64,000 bases of DNA from Cheiracanthium punctorium (GCA_038373885.1 JAWZYV010013176.1:1-64000), one strand, 5' to 3'. Counted from the first letter of the stretch, positions 54,983 to 64,000 are shown. A program made the numbers and translations. The notes: a model not told the origin generated them from the letters alone.

Positions 54983-55165
54983 ATCACTAGGGGCCAAGGC
55001 CTCCAGATTCGCTACGCTCGCTTTTCGTATGAGGCATTCGGCCCCTAATCAGGCTTATTCGTAAAAAAGACATAATTTCAACAGACAAAACCCGAAGATT
55101 GGATCAGATAGAATGTTACTGAGCTACGCATTGCTTGGTTCTTGCATGTTCATTGGTACATAAAA
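54983..55165 (-). repeat. Dispersed repeat C, copy 2 (minus)
   Basis: The reverse complement matches 30497-30668, including CATACGAAAAGC, GGCCTTGGCCCCTAGT and AACATTCTATCTGATCC. The shared boundary at CTAG (plus ACTAGGGGCC) is again sharp. Confidence 0.55.
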
Positions 55166-57290
55166 ATTTAAACTTCACACTACAGTAGAACCCCTCCCCC
55201 TCATAACACGGAAGATATTTGGTTATGGGAATCCGTGTTGTACGGGTCCTGAGCTATACTACACCTAGAGTGCGGACTCCGCTTATAATCGATGGAAAAA
55301 TTATTTGCACTCTTCAGAAACACAATGATTTTCAATGTTGCCATTCAAAAGTTATATTAATTAGGAGCTAAAGCATAATAAAATCAGAACATCTGTTTCA
55401 GCTGTATTTTTAATAATGTAAAACCTATTGGACACCCTTCGAATTTGCCACCCATTACGATTTTTCATTATTTGGCGACTTGCGTACATGTAAAGTTAAT
55501 AAAAGCTACGGAACAGATAGGATAGCTTGCCACCCATGGCGACATTTCATTATTTGGCGATTTACACATGCTCACAACCTATAATTACTGTTCATGTAAG
55601 GTTACCGGAAAACCATTATCCATATTTTCATTTACATAATCGTTTGCAGATTGGCGTACTTAGCATCACGAATTATACCATCTCGTCGCGCTAGCAAATA
55701 TCCAAAGTGTACTGTAACTGCTATAATGGCATTGTTAACGCCGCCAAATATTTCTACTGGCAGCAAATAATCCAGCTGGACGAGAACCGGCTTTAAAATA
55801 ATCTGCATTTTAATTATTTTTCATTTTCAAGATATTAGTTATTCTGTTTTGGAAAAAGGAATAATCGCTAATTCTAAACTCCCGTTGTCTAAGCGAACTT
55901 ACTATTTGAAAATTGTCAACTTTGTGTAACACATTTTGAGTTACTTATTTCATATAGTTTTTATTTTGGCGTAAAATGGGCGTAATTCTAATTCATGTTT
56001 GTAAATTTCACGCGATTCTAGATACTTGGAAACGCTTTGTTGCAAAGGAATGAATGATTTTATGCCAAATATGGCAACCATTCGGTTTATTTTTTCAGTC
56101 ATTTATTAATATCTTCTAAAATAATTCTATTTTCGAAATTTAAATCAGCTTAGCAGGTTCCTCGGAATTTTTCTAATCTGTGGGCACCTTAGTCGAAACT
56201 CAAATCCCCACGGTTTAGGAGGAGATACGCTGACAAGCTTTTGACAGCGGCGGCGACAGCGGCCTTTACTTTTTTTTAGAATAGAGAGATTTTTACACGA
56301 AAATGTGTCACACTATGAAGTTTTACAAGCCGAAGGAAGGGAAAACATGATAATATAATCGAAAAGAGAAATAGTTTAAAAAAATTGCTTGCATTTCTTT
56401 CCGTCCGATATTAATATATAAGAATAAAAAATGTCATTTAAATGTCTTTAAAATAGGCCAACGATAGGGATTTAACCGCCCCTAGAATGTTGTCACCAGG
56501 GTGGGCGCCCCCCCCCCTACGCGCGCCGCAACATGCGGGAAAGTTTGAGGATAATATCGGTAGAAGGATATTTCAACCAAGGATATTCAACCATATTTCA
56601 ACCTACTCAGACTTAGAATCAATGCGAATGCAAGTTGCTCTACTTCTAATCTCCCTCTGATATACCCGAAACCCGATTATCACAGGGGCAAGGGGGGGGG
56701 GCGGTAGTCCGGTGCCCTGAAGAAAAAGTGGGCCTATTTATATCCCGATGTACTGAAATAGTAATTGTGGGGAAAAAACTGAATTTCCTCTATAATATAG
56801 GTATTACCTAATTGTCTATCACTAGATCAAGTTAGAGATATTTTTTGGGGGTGATAAATACGATTTGATTAAAGTACAAAAACTACAGTTAACTTAAATA
56901 CTAAACTACAGTTAATGCAATTTTCGAGTACAACAGCGGTCAAAACTGGGTTAAAATGCTTAAAAAAGGTAGGGTCAGTAAAGGGGCTTAATGCGTAAAA
57001 AAGGGGACAGTAAGGGGGGCCCCAAACTTAATGCCCCGGGCCCCGTCTAAAAGTAGTCAGATTTAAACATACCGTACCGCCTTTCCTATTTACTTATTAT
57101 TTTTCTTTCAACTCTTCTCTGTTTTCTTTTTTTTTCCGCCACTTTCTTTATCCTCTCCTTTGTGTGTTTTGTATATCTCTCGTCTGTTCTAATTTTAAAT
57201 GTTACGTGTTTGTGCGTATTGTAGAGTGCTGATAGTATACCAGGACCGAAAACGAAGGAGACGCAAGTTAAACGGTAGAGGCTTCAGGCA
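55166..57290. other. Unassigned mixture of element debris
   Basis: CAGTAGAACCCCTCCCCCTC at about 55183 after TA looks like one end of a pogo/Tigger-type element without a visible partner. GCCACCCATNNCGA...TTTGGCGA blocks recur at about 55450 and 55530. C- and G-tract MITE debris lies at 56480-56530 and 56683-57050. No gene is supported. Confidence 0.4.
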
Positions 57291-57967
57291 AATTGTCGCT
57301 TTTCAGATCGTATTTATGCGAGACGGAAGAAAATGCGAGAATTCTCGCGAGAAATCTCGCGCGAGACAAGACTCTGTCTCGTCCCGCAAAATATTTTCTT
57401 TCTCGTCTCGCGTCTCGTCTCGCAAAAAAATGCGTGTCTCGTCTCGCGGGACAATGCGAAAACGCGAGACAATGCGAGAATTCTCGCGTCTCGCGTCCAT
57501 CCCTAGCTAAAATTGTGAACTTCTGTCCCCACCATCAGATACGTAGCCAAGGTGTGAACAGGAGAGGGGGTAGGAAGGGGGGGTCTGGTCCCCCAGAATT
57601 TAAATTTTTCTTAGCAAAAAAATATTAATCACGCCTTTTAATGAGAAATTTCACCTTTAAGGTATTTTCCAAAATTTATTTTTACAACGATCTTGCCTGC
57701 CATAAAATTTTGAATTGTCGGACCTTAATGAACTGAGAACATGTTTTTGCCGTGATCACTGAACAGGGTGTTCCCGTTCTTTCTTGAGAAAGAACGGGAA
57801 CTTCCTGTTCAAAAGAACAGGATGTTCATTCTTTCCCCATCTCTATTCAGAAGTTAAATAATTTTTTTTAATTATAAAGTATGAACAATAAAAATAATTC
57901 AAATTTACATTTGTATAAATTAATTTAAACTTATTTTTAATTCTTCGAAATGCTCTATATCGATATA

Positions 57968-58125
57968 CCAATATGTAGGAAAATAACTAACCACATTTAT
58001 AAAGAGAATTTTTAGCGTTAAAAAATAGCAAAATTTTTCAATTATTTGTTATTATAAGAAATATTTACAAAAATGACTAAAGTGTTTGTATTCCATACAT
58101 GTTATGTTAGCAACTGTGATATAGC
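57968..58125. repeat. Diverged copy of the palindromic MITE at 19861-20034
   Basis: GGAAAATAACTAACCACATTT and AAAAAATAGCAAAATTTTT parallel the left half of 19861-20034, and CATGTTATGTTAGCAACTG resembles the right half. Target duplications are not visible. Confidence 0.4.
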
Positions 58126-58530
58126 ATTTCGAAGTAACGTTTAACTATCTGTTTCTTTGATTTCAGATTACTTAACACAAAATTTGTGTTAAGTAAGTAA
58201 ACCCATTCTATATTTCCAAATATGGAAATTATTCAAAATAAAATACAATTATACTACGAAATTGATTTCAAAATCAGTCGTTTGTCTCGATTTTGGCCAG
58301 CGGCAGTATTGCTCATGAGTGTTGTGAAAGTTTTAAAACATGTGCTGCTCTTAAGTTTATATTATGTTTATTTCCCTATTAGTAGAGTCTCTAAATCACA
58401 CATAAAATTATTTTAATTTTGATGCATCCCATGGAAAAATAAAAAAAAACAAATAACATATCGCCCACTTATCAATCTGGCCAGAAAACCGCTTAATAAT
58501 TCACTTCAAACTTTAGTCATAGCTGCACAA

Positions 58531-58604
58531 GGCTCCGGTGGCTGAATGGATAACGCGCTCGGCTACGAACCGAAAGGTCCCGGGTTCTATTCTAGCCACG
58601 GGCA
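58531..58604 (+). other. tRNA-like segment (Arg-ACG-like) in repeat E
   Basis: TGGCTGAATGGATAACGC is a good A box. TCGG-CTACGAA-CCGA forms an anticodon arm whose loop reads ACG. GGGTTCTATTC is a near-consensus B box. The 5' acceptor half GGCTCCG lacks a matching 3' half (CACGGGC), so it is not a functional tRNA gene. Flanking repeat E sequence matches 36060-36118 and 36190-36260, where the core is a different tRNA-like sequence. Confidence 0.6.
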
Positions 58605-59103
58605 CTGATTAATGGAAACAGATTAAAATAACTTAAAATTACAGCATAGAGGGGGGGGGTAATGTGCGGAAAAAGAAAGTATGTGGGGCGCGTTCGCCCA
58701 AAAAAAAAATTTTTGGGAAAATTTTTTAAGTTTGAAATTAAGCTTGAAATGCCAAGCTTGATTCAAGCTTGAAATGTCAACCTTAATGCAAGCTAGGCAA
58801 GTGTAAACTAGAACACTTGATTCAAGCTTGCATCAAGCTTACACGCCTGGAATTTTCAATCTTAATTCAAGCTTATTGACTTGATAAATCAAGCTTGCTG
58901 CAAGTTTGATGCAAGTTTGCTGTGCTGTCTGGGGTGTTGTGAAATCTGTAAAAAAAATATAGTTGTCATTAAGTACAAGGTGTATCAATTGGAACTATCA
59001 CTCTAGCGGATTAAAACCATCATTTACTTCCAGTTCTGTTGCAAACAGTCAGCTACAGAAAATATGTGTACAACTTTAAGTACTATTGTTATCATGTGAC
59101 ACT

Positions 59104-59330
59104 GTGCAGGTTTGGTACCGAAAGTTCAAAAACAAGGACTATGACATTCAAGAAGCAGATAGCTCTGGCTTGTCTTGATGCTGATGAGGCCAATGTCACA
59201 TGATACAACAATAGTACTTAAAGTTGTACACATATTTTCTGTAGCTGACTGTTTGCAACATAACTGCGATTACTTGTGGTGGAAGATCAATAATTAACCA
59301 CTACCACTCGACAGTTATCTCAGGAGTTAG
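59104..59330 (+). pseudogene. Mariner transposase fragments interrupted by an inverted segment
   Basis: VQVWYRKFKNKDYDIQEADS at 59107-59166 resembles the mariner W..KF..GD.D..D..RSG block, and TTTRQLSQELEVS at about 59300-59335 resembles its following HTH segment (TTRELA..L.VS). Between and before them, the sequence at 59047-59101 (CAGTCAGCTACAGAAAATAT start) recurs inverted at 59195-59253, splitting the fragment. The catalytic D,D34D region is absent. Confidence 0.5.
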
Positions 59331-59389
59331 AAGTCAGTTTTTAAAGCAAATTTGGCGGAAAACTTTCGTTACAACCTGATATATATATA

Positions 59390-60430
59390 TTAGGTATACT
59401 CTTTTTTTGTTGTTGAATTCCAGCAACTTAGCAAACTTTTTCTCTGCACAAGCGTTACATCATTAGCAAAATAGCTCCGGAAAATATTTAAAATACCGAT
59501 TAGCTAGAAATAAACCCAACATCTCTCAAATTAACTTTAATAAGTTCTGTTGCAAGTGAGAGTTTTTCAACGTCGTATGGTTCGATATTACTCCGTTTGA
59601 AAACTACTGCGAGAAATACTACTCGGACTATACCAGACAACTACTCGGGGTCAGAACGTGACGTCATAAATTAAAAGTTGCGTGAAATTTGTAAACTCTG
59701 CAACAGAATTTAACGTCATATTCGCAATTTGAGCTATTCTAAATAGTTCCTCGAAGTTATACAGTGATGTTTTACACGAGACAATCATGGAAGTAAATAT
59801 TTAAACTGGGACGGGTTGGATATTTTCCACCACGTCGAGATAAAACATTTTGCGGTGCTAAGGTCAATCTGGCAAGAATTATGCTTAAAAATATATGGAG
59901 AGCTGTTTTAATGGCAATGCATAAATTGTAAAGAATCATCAAAGAGTAGAAAGGCATCATTGATCTAATCTGTTTTTTTAAATTTAGCATTAAAGAGGGA
60001 GAAACGAACAGGGGCGTAGCCAGAAATTTTTCATGGAGGGGAGTTACGACTACTACAACTCATATATATGTATACGTGTGTTTGATAATTTCGTGAAGAA
60101 TATGCATTTTGTATTTTGTATGGCAAAAATTTCTCATGGGGGGGTTATGACCCCCCACTACCCCCCCCCTTGGCTACGCCCCTTAATATAAGTAATAGGT
60201 GTAATAGTTGATTTGTTAGGTTAATATGGATTAAAGCACAGTATTGAAAGTGTTCTATTCATCATTTTTCAAAACGCGATCAACTTACAACTAATTAAAC
60301 TAACCGTTAATATATCCCGCGGTAGTTTCAACAAAGGGGCTATTTGAACTATTTTTTTTTTCGCACAGATGCGATTATATTTTAGGAAAATATTCGTTTC
60401 CTACAGTGCGAAGAACGGGCACGCAGCTAG
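59390..60430 (+). mobile_element. Helitron, family B, 3' half
   Basis: It matches 33430-34383 of the full copy: GCAACTTAGCAAACTTTTTC, CTCCGGAAAATATTTAAAAT and GCGGTAGTTTCAACAAAG. It ends CAGTGCGAAGAACGGGCACG then CAGCTAG at 60430, followed by T. It begins at a TA run without its 5' half. It contains the MITE at 60009-60183. Confidence 0.7.
60009..60183. mobile_element. hAT-type MITE, CAGGGGCGTAGCCA family
   Basis: The ends CAGGGGCGTAGCCAGAAATT and CCCCTTGGCTACGCCCCTT, with GGGTTATGACCCCCC inside, match 45272-45437. The full Helitron copy lacks it at the equivalent point (about 34047). The target duplication is no longer clean. Confidence 0.75.
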
Positions 60431-61461
60431 TCTATTATATGAATGTGAAAGTTTGTTTGTCCGAGAACACCTCCCACACCATTCGACCGATTGGCTTGAA
60501 ATTACATTGACAGACATGTATAACGGCAGGAGAGGTCGTAGGCTGCTTTAAAATTCTGGAAATACACCAGACCCCTAATTTTTAATGATTTTTCACAAAT
60601 TTCAGCGCAGAAAGCTACTCAAATGTCCGATTTGAGCACATTAGTATAAGCATAGTTGACAAAGGTAGATTTATTTATTTATACCTTCAATAATTCAAGT
60701 GAGATTGACGTTATTTTGATGTCACGAGTTTACAAATGCATTAGAAATCCTAATTAGGTTAACAAGCTTTTACAAAAAATTACATCACGAGCGAAATAAT
60801 AAATTTCCACCATATCAGATGCTGTAGAAATAAATAACGTTTATTTTATTTTTTTTCTTCCTTCATTCACTAATTTATGTTAGATATTGTAACTGAGAAT
60901 GATGTCATTTTGACGTCATGAGTTTAAAAATGAGTTAGAAATCTAATTAGGGCCGAGATGGAGATCTCTATTGAAAGTCATTATAAACCAATTTTATTGA
61001 CGATTCCAGTTTTTAATCCAATAATAAAACTAGAATCGGTCAATAAACTGGTTTATAACGACGGTAAATAGAGTCTGCATCCCAGCCTTAGTTAAAAGGC
61101 TTTGACGAAAAAATTTATTATTTTATAAACCTTTAATTTATTATTTGTTTTGCTTAATTCCCGAGCTACCCCTGGCGATTTTTGAACACAATGATTTTTC
61201 TACAACCATAATAACGAAAGGACAAGTGCGGATTAAAGGGGGGGGGGCGACCCCCCTTGCATTAATCCGCCACTGCGAAAGGAAACTGGCATTTTTTAAA
61301 ATCGTGCGAAATTTGAATGTCACCTCAAGGTGGAAAATACTAATTAACAATACATAGTATTCGCAATCGGTTTGAAGACGGTCGGGGTGTGTATTCCCAA
61401 AAATCATGCAAAATGTCACCAATTTTGGACGACTATTGGCGGTATTGTATATATGTACATA
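60431..61461 (+). mobile_element. Helitron, family B, 5' half
   Basis: It starts TCTATTATATGAATGTGAAAG right after the CTAG of the previous copy and follows the family order to CGACTATTGGCGGTAT, then a TA-rich tract. It contains a mariner-type MITE at 60950-61088 at the same position as the copy at 34384. A G-tract MITE remnant lies at about 61225-61276 (GGATTAAAGGGGGGGG ... AATCCGCCACTG). Confidence 0.65.
60950..61088. mobile_element. Mariner-type MITE, copy in the Helitron at 60431
   Basis: TA flanks at 60948-60949 and 61089-61090. It has the same terminal repeats as 34926-35061 (GGGCCGAGATG... and ...GCATCCCAGCCT) and the same internal palindrome. The shared position shows that the two Helitron copies descend from one MITE-bearing ancestor. 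Confidence 0.7.
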
Positions 61462-61623
61462 CAAGGGTGGCGCTGGCTTTTTTTAGAGTTTCGCCAAATT
61501 AGATTTTGCCGGATATCATTAAAAAATGCAATTTCCAATATTTTCGCCAAATCGTATTTTCTTTCGCCAAACTAACTTTATTACCGCAATTTGGGACATT
61601 GGCGATCGACAGCGCGACCCCTG
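61462..61623. mobile_element. Short MITE, CAAGGGTGGCGCTGG ends
   Basis: The ends CAAGGGTGGCGCTGG and CAGCGCGACCCCTG are inverted. The interior repeats TTTCGCCAAA several times. Flanks tgtacata and tgtgtgta match at 6 of 8 bases, so an 8-bp duplication is possible. Confidence 0.55.
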
Positions 61624-61876
61624 TGTGTGTATATATTGAAGTGTCAGAAGTCCGTTTGGATCGCAGAAGAACGAATCAGTCCATGTTTAATACAAATATA
61701 TTTATTAGAACAAACACATCACATCACAATATCATGCTTACACAGAGAACAACAACACACAGAATGAATCTCGATGCTTCGAGTGAAGCGCGTCACGTGA
61801 CTTTCTTCCGGGAGCTTTAGCAGGTAGTCATAGAAACGAAAAAGAAAAACAATGCGTATGAACGCACAGTCCTTCA
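61624..61876 (-). repeat. 3' LTR of the copia element (outer boundary uncertain)
   Basis: On the minus strand it starts TGAAGGACTGTGCG directly after the polypurine tract. It ends either near 61642 (...ACTTCTGACA) or near 61624. The plus-strand TTTATTAGAAC block at 61700-61710 gives an AATAAA-type signal on the minus strand. The partner LTR is outside the window. Confidence 0.6.
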
Positions 61877-61982
61877 ATCTCCCCCTGCGGATTTACGCAT
61901 TTTCTTTTCTCTTTTTCTTTCAGACACAAATTATCAAAAATATTACATAGAACTTATATAACACACACATATAAAGATACAA

Positions 61983-62870
61983 TCAAATTAAATTTATCTT
62001 TTCCATAGACCATAACATTTTATCAGATGATACTGCTTTCGTTAGAAAATCCGCAATCATTTTGTCAGTAGATATGTATTTTAACTGGATAATACTGTTT
62101 TCAATCATGTCTCTTACAAAATAAAATTTTAAATTTGCATGTCTCGTTTTGTTCGATGGTTCAGATCCATTTAACCAATCAATTGCTGACTGATTATCAG
62201 AAAATATTACTACGGGTTCATTTACAAAATTATTACAATTAAGTTCTTTCAATAAATTTAACGTCCAGGTAACATGTTTTGCTGTTTCAGAAATAGCAAA
62301 CAACTCCACTTCACAGGTAGAAGTTCCTACACATCTTTGTTTATTACATTTCCAAGATACTAATGACGAACCTATCATAATTACTCCACCAGAAAAAGAT
62401 TTCCCTTCAGTTGCATTTCCCCAGCTGGAATCAGCACTAGCATTCACGTAACCCATTTCATTGTCATAAATTAGCATTTTGTTTTTAGAACCTTGTAAAT
62501 ATTTTAGAATACGTTTTAGTAGCAAAAAATGACGTTTCTCAGGACGCTCATTAAATTGAGAAAGGTAACACATAACAAATGATAAATCTGGACTTGTTCT
62601 GTTTCATAAGTACAATAGTTCACCTAATAATGCTCTATATTGTGTTTGATCAACTAGATCATCATTAGTTTCGATATTTTTATCCTCACCTTTACATATA
62701 GGAATTTTAACACTTTTGCATTGTTCCATCCCGTGTTTTTGTAAAAGGGATTCAATATATTTTCTCTGAGATAACCCAATACCGTTCTCTAAGTGATGTA
62801 TCTCAATTCCGAGAAATTTACCATTTTGTGTAGTATCCTTTAGCTCAAATATTTTCTCAAGTTTTAGAAT
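61983..62870 (-). pseudogene. Copia RNase H and connection region
   Basis: The minus-strand frame 62573-61983 contains KRILKYLQGSKNKML, ADSSWGNATEGKSFSGGVIM, SSLVSWKCNKQ, STCEVELFAISE and IFSDNQSAIDWL. These are the copia RNase H signature (D.D.A......SGY.....W.S.KQ....S..EAE.....). Upstream, 62870-62574 continues the polymerase thumb (GIEIHHLENGIGLSQ..YI..LL) with stops. The frame ends TKAVSSDKMLWSMEKINLI about 100 bp before the LTR. Confidence 0.85.
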
Positions 62871-62876
62871 TATTTC

Positions 62877-63947
62877 TTAACGCAAATTTTCGTTTTTACT
62901 GAAGATTGCTAAATCATCTACGTAAGCGCAAATAATTACAAAATTATTTTTATCATTCAATAGAAAAACACAATTATCTGAAGCAGTCTCTTTAAAACCA
63001 ATTTTTTGAAGTTCGGATTTAAATTTAAGGTACCAATTTCGGCCTGATTGTGGTAATCCGTAAATGCTTTTATTGAGTTTGCACACTTTATTATTACCAA
63101 ACTCATTTTCAAATCCAGGGGGTACTGAAACAAAAACAGTTTCATCGATATGTCCGTATAAGTATGCAGTTTTAACATCATAAAATCTAACATCCCAATT
63201 CATTTTAGCTGACATTGCCATTAACATTCACCATGATTCTATGTTAACTACTGGAGAGTATGATTCTGAATAGTCTTTGTTTTTAGTCTGATTATATGCA
63301 GCTGCAACAAGATAATAAGATCTAGCTTTAAATTGTTTTTTACCATCGTTCTCTTTTACAGTAAAAACCCATTTACTATTAATAATTTTCTCTCCCTTTG
63401 GTTTTTCTACAATATCAAAAACATTGTGTTTCCCTAACGAGTTTAGTTCCTCCTTCATCGCATTTTCCCAACTTTCCCAATCCTCTGATTTTCTCGCCTC
63501 TTGGACGCTTTTAGGAGTTTCTACACAAGCTAAATTAGCACTGTATTTAACTTTAAGTCTTTCTGATCTCCGTAGTGGTTGTTTTAAACTATTATTTTGC
63601 TCTCCTACACTGTTTTCATCCCTTTCAAGCACCTCTGATGGTCTTTCGCAGTCACGGGATTCAACGCTATCGAAATGGCTGTTTTCCTCATCTACATTAA
63701 TCTGTATGGAATTTAAGTTAGGATCGCTGTTAGATTTTTCACTATTAGTGTCGAAAAATAGCGTTTCTATATCCCAAATAAAGTCTTTTGAGTAATAAGA
63801 TCTGTTTACTAAAAATTTACTTCCCATTACATGTTCGATGAATTTAATTGATCTTTCTTCAAGAACCCTTCTGCTTTCTATATCATAAATTCGATACGCT
63901 CGTCTTTCATTTGAGTAACCCAGCATAATACCACGCTTTCCTGGCAC
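62877..63947 (-). pseudogene. Copia integrase tail and reverse transcriptase
   Basis: 63947-63228 starts in the integrase tail (KRGIMLGYSNERRAYRIYD) and passes through an acidic linker into the RT start (NAMKEELNSL...VFDIVEKP...SKWVFTVKEND...FKARSYYLVAAAYNQ). The expected ARLVARGYNQ motif is altered. After a stop at 63228-63230 the RT continues from 63227 with WDVRFYDVKTAYLYGHID, SIYGLPQSGRNWY and the catalytic CAYVDDL, up to a stop at 62877. The polymerase motifs are intact but the frame is not. Confidence 0.85.
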
Positions 63948-64000
63948 TTGTAATTTACTACGAGATTGTTTGGGAATGTGAAAATAAACAAGGCAACCAA

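Larger units (their letters stand above)
50212..57505. mobile_element. Inner hAT element, 7.3 kb, with TCTCGTCTCGC subterminal repeats
   Basis: The ends TAGGGATGGACGCGAGACGC and the inverse of GCGTCTCGCGTCCATCCCTA are perfect for 19 or more bases. A perfect 8-bp TSD, gctaaaat, lies at 50204-50211 and 57506-57513. Both subterminal regions (50225-50397 and 57318-57495) are packed with CGAGAC/GTCTCG repeats. It is inserted in the outer hAT. The interior holds further elements and no recognisable transposase. Arg- and Ser-rich frames read from the GTCTCG arrays are artefacts. Confidence 0.88.
47249..57845. mobile_element. Outer hAT element, 10.6 kb with nested insertions
   Basis: The ends TAGAGATTGGGAAAAGCG and the inverse of CATTCTTTCCCCATCTCTA are inverted. 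A perfect 8-bp TSD, ttcagaag, lies at 47241-47248 and 57846-57853. Subterminal AGAACAGTT/GTTCTTT motifs are dense at 47270-47345, 49566-49770 and 57755-57830. Excluding the inner hAT, about 3.3 kb remain, with no transposase frame. The stretch 47380-48420 is AT-rich and holds no gene that I can support. Confidence 0.82.
46918..58931 (+). mobile_element. Repeat E, copy 2, split by the 10.6-kb hAT (halves possibly one element)
   Basis: The left end CAGACAGCACATAAGC with TCAAGCTTGACATTTC repeats is at 46918-47010. The right part, 58206-58931, has the shared middle block, a tRNA-like core at 58531-58604, AAGCTTGA repeats and the end TTTGCTGTGCTGTCTG. The terminal inverted repeat CAGACAGCACA is complete. 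The outer hAT at 47249-57845 lies between. No TSD is evident, so two separate fragments remain possible. Confidence 0.45.
46798..59379. mobile_element. Mariner remnant enclosing the 12-kb nest
   Basis: TTAGGTTGTAATGAAAGTTT followed by CCCGC at 46798 is inverted at 59352-59379 (GCGGAAAACTTTCGTTACAACCTGA). The two match at 21 of 23 positions, and each is bordered by TA. Transposase-like peptides near the right end (59107-59330) read like the mariner helix-turn-helix region. About 580 bp of mariner sequence remain, so it is internally deleted. That both ends belong to one insertion is inferred from their orientation and similarity. Confidence 0.55.
61624..64000 (-). mobile_element. Ty1/copia-type retrotransposon, minus strand, 3' part (runs off the window)
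   Basis: Minus-strand integrase tail, reverse transcriptase and RNase H occur in copia order (integrase before RT), followed by a polypurine tract, CCGCAGGGGGAGAT (plus 61877-61890), and an LTR start TGAAGGACTG. The coding part has several in-frame stops (for example near 63228, 62877 and 62574), so the copy is dead. The 5' LTR and gag lie beyond the window. Confidence 0.85.

Noticed and set aside
58531..58604. Functional tRNA-Arg gene
   Set aside because: The acceptor stem halves do not pair and the segment lies inside a dispersed repeat.

Overview
The window is eukaryotic, AT-rich intergenic DNA made almost entirely of transposable elements (TEs). It has a non-LTR retrotransposon with an RNase H domain, hAT, Tc1/mariner and Helitron DNA elements, Ty3/gypsy, Ty1/copia and Penelope-like retroelements, and a tRNA-derived SINE. 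This mixture points to an arthropod, perhaps a chelicerate; that is inference from TE content only. I found no convincing host protein-coding gene.

Layout. 1-7 kb: an internally deleted hAT, several small inverted-repeat elements (MITEs) with target-site duplications (TSDs), a full-length SINE, a dispersed repeat (called R here) carrying a Tc1-like foldback element, and a Helitron fragment. 7.1-12.9 kb: a nearly intact I/R1-type LINE with 13-bp TSDs; ORF1 is open and ORF2 has one frameshift. 13-20 kb: MITEs and Helitrons, one with an internal tandem array. 21.1-30.4 kb: a four-level nest in which repeat R holds a hAT-type MITE, which holds a 7.3-kb Ty3/gypsy element on the minus strand, which holds a Helitron inside its integrase gene. 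31.5-36.8 kb: Helitrons joined head to tail, then a hAT-like element holding a repeat (called E here) with a tRNA-like core. 36.8-43.2 kb: a Penelope-like element (minus strand) with a degenerate hammerhead-like motif, split by a 4.1-kb hAT just after its catalytic YIDD motif. 44.2-46.8 kb: a Helitron containing a hAT MITE, then a pogo-like foldback with a 78-bp tandem array. 46.8-59.4 kb: the deepest nest, reading from outside: mariner remnant, repeat E, a 10.6-kb hAT, a 7.3-kb hAT and, inside that, hAT within hAT plus MITEs. 59.4-61.5 kb: Helitrons again. 61.6-64 kb: the 3' part of a decayed Ty1/copia element that runs off the window.

How the parts relate. The elements do not form a pathway. 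They form a stratigraphic record in which each insertion is younger than the sequence it interrupts, and many junctions are supported by 5-bp (LTR), 8-bp (hAT), TA (mariner) or A/T (Helitron) target signatures read directly here. Almost every element is non-autonomous or broken. The LINE is the closest to coding-competent.
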